From a bacterium (GTDB taxonomy: Bacteria > SZUA-79 > Acidulodesulfobacterales > Acidulodesulfobacteraceae), in NCBI GenBank assembly GCA_021794255.1, contig JAJYRF010000059.1:434-6035 (forward strand): a DNA stretch of 5,602 nt, written 5' to 3'. Under the pieces are notes generated by a model. That model did not search any database. It saw only the letters and a list, made by a program, of their open reading frames with translations, and was not told the origin of the DNA. A program made the position numbers and the translations under genes. How positions within the stretch are numbered: position 1 is the stretch's first letter; each line of letters opens with the position of its first letter. Below, piece by piece: positions 4,464 to 5,602 of this stretch.

Positions 4464-5602
4464 ATGAAAAAAATTAACAGAATTCTAATTGATTGTTCAG
4501 AAACATACAATAATAATTTAAACACGGGAATTCAGCGTGTTGTTCGCAATATAGTCGAACGTTCGGAAAGAATATCTGAAAAATTAAATGTTCCTGTTAT
4601 CCCTATTGTTTTAAGCGCTAAAGGCTACGTCAGTTTAAAAACATTTTTAAGCGGGAAAAATAACATAAGCAGCGATGCCGGCGCTGTTAGCGATGGCAAC
4701 AATGTTAATAATCACTATAATAATAAATCTAAGGTTAAAATAAATTTAAAAGAAAAAGTAAAAATAATTTTAAGAGAAAGATTGAATATTGATAAAACTA
4801 AAAACATTTATAAAATTTTAAAAGTAATATGGCAATGGCTTGAAAGACTTAAATACTTTTTTATAAGTTTAAAACAGATGTCTAATTCATTGTGGCGATT
4901 ACTTATGCTTAATCCGTTTATTATTAGCGATGATATTATTTTTCCGGAAGAAAACGATATGCTGCTTCTCATAGACAGCTTTTGGAATTACTATTATAAT
5001 AATTATTATTTTAAATTTTTTTGCAAAAAGATGAAGAAAAAAAATGGTATAATTTTTATGGTGGTTTATGATATTATTGTTTTAACAAATTCTGAGTTTT
5101 TTGAGAAAGATTTAACTTTAAGATTTAGAAAAATGTTAAATAAATTCATCAAGTTATCAGACGGTATTTTAACAATTTCAAAAAGCGAAATGGAGATAAT
5201 TAAAAGATATTTTAATAATTATTTAAATAATAGTAATTATTTAAATAGTAATAATAATTTTTTAAATAATAACAGCGCATCCTATATAAAAAAAAAACCT
5301 GTATCTTTCTTTTATCTTGGGTATAATTTTAAAAACAAAATCTGCTGCATTCAAAATACTGCTCAATATAGCGATAATGATAATATATATGACAACTTTA
5401 TCGGCAATACTAACATCTACAATATTAATCAGGGCATCTTTAACAGCATTGATAAAGATATTGATATCAATATAAATCGGTCTGATGAAAATAATACCAA
5501 TACCAATACCAATACCAATACCAATACCAATACCAATACCAATACCAATACCAATACCAATACCAATACCAATACCAATAGCAATAGTATTAGTATTAGA
5601 GA
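4464..5602 (+). CDS. Glycosyltransferase family 1/4-type protein, 3'-truncated by window end
   Basis: I translated from the ATG at 4464 and found no stop through 379 codons to the window edge, so the gene continues to the right. The N-terminus, ILIDCSETY...LNTGIQRVVRNI (residues 7-30), is characteristic of GT-B glycosyltransferases of the GT4-like group. Further family features are DMLLLIDSFW (165-174), VVYDIIVLTNSEFF (200-213), LSDGILTISKSE (231-242) and VSFFYLGYNF (280-289). The C-terminal nucleotide-sugar domain is not in the window. It should transfer a sugar from a nucleotide donor during cell-surface glycan synthesis in the cytoplasm. Low-complexity insertions are unusual for the family: residues 64-90, asparagine-rich 251-271, and an Asn-Thr run from 344. 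They fall between conserved blocks, so the fold may survive. No Shine-Dalgarno is seen. The start is supported by the family N-terminus beginning at once. Confidence 0.85.
   Translation, partial: MKKINRILIDCSETYNNNLNTGIQRVVRNIVERSERISEKLNVPVIPIVLSAKGYVSLKTFLSGKNNISSDAGAVSDGNNVNNHYNNKSKVKINLKEKVKIILRERLNIDKTKNIYKILKVIWQWLERLKYFFISLKQMSNSLWRLLMLNPFIISDDIIFPEENDMLLLIDSFWNYYYNNYYFKFFCKKMKKKNGIIFMVVYDIIVLTNSEFFEKDLTLRFRKMLNKFIKLSDGILTISKSEMEIIKRYFNNYLNNSNYLNSNNNFLNNNSASYIKKKPVSFFYLGYNFKNKICCIQNTAQYSDNDNIYDNFIGNTNIYNINQGIFNSIDKDIDININRSDENNTNTNTNTNTNTNTNTNTNTNTNTNTNTNSNSISIR
5495..5580 (+). repeat. In-frame 6-bp microsatellite encoding (Thr-Asn)14
   Basis: The hexamer ACCAAT (phase TACCAA from 5495) runs without change for 86 bp, just over 14 units. 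In the glycosyltransferase frame it gives Asn344 followed by 14 Thr-Asn pairs, then an Asn/Ser/Ile tail. As the unit is six bases, gain or loss of copies changes protein length by two residues and keeps the frame. It lies beyond the last recognised N-terminal-domain block (YLGYNF), in what is probably the linker to the C-terminal domain. Confidence 0.95.

Overview
The window comes from a very AT-rich bacterial genome. The genes are moderately AT-rich, and the DNA between them is close to pure A/T and full of tandem repeats. A sigma70-type promoter, a TTG start codon and Wzx-type flippase and glycosyltransferase genes all point to Bacteria. The lineage cannot be fixed from this sequence. None of the three genes has a strong Shine-Dalgarno sequence.

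Layout. Positions 1-533 are a non-coding array built on a GATACC(A/G)TTATT core, with 19 copies and a perfect 107-bp higher-order duplication at its left end. The array runs off the left edge. It is followed by an abrupt purine/G-rich tract (548-581) able to form a G-quadruplex, a nested inverted repeat (634-678) and a near-consensus promoter (731-759). That promoter leads into a complete gene (858-2036, +) for an AAA_14/DUF4143-type ATPase with a PD-(D/E)XK-like C-terminus. A gene-free stretch (2037-2373) follows. Then comes a perfect 37-bp tandem duplication (2374-2447) that covers the last codons and stop of the next gene, a Wzx-like polysaccharide flippase (2418-3854, -).

A 609-bp divergent spacer (3855-4463) separates the flippase from a glycosyltransferase gene (4464 to the right edge, +). 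The spacer holds three separate tandem-repeat tracts with 11-, 10- and 11-bp periods, and one small GC-rich hairpin island. The glycosyltransferase frame stays open for 379 codons and is cut off by the window end. It encodes the N-terminal half of a GT-B enzyme that carries asparagine-rich low-complexity insertions, an A10 homopolymer and a 14-copy ACCAAT array encoding Asn-Thr.

Function. The flippase and glycosyltransferase plausibly belong to one surface-polysaccharide locus: one adds sugars on the cytoplasmic side, the other moves the lipid-linked glycan across the inner membrane. The ATPase is probably unrelated to them. The most notable feature of the window is the concentration of slippage-prone and structure-forming repeats around and inside surface-glycan genes. 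This could allow expression or protein length to vary, but nothing here proves that it does. I found no tRNA, rRNA, CRISPR array or intact transposase.
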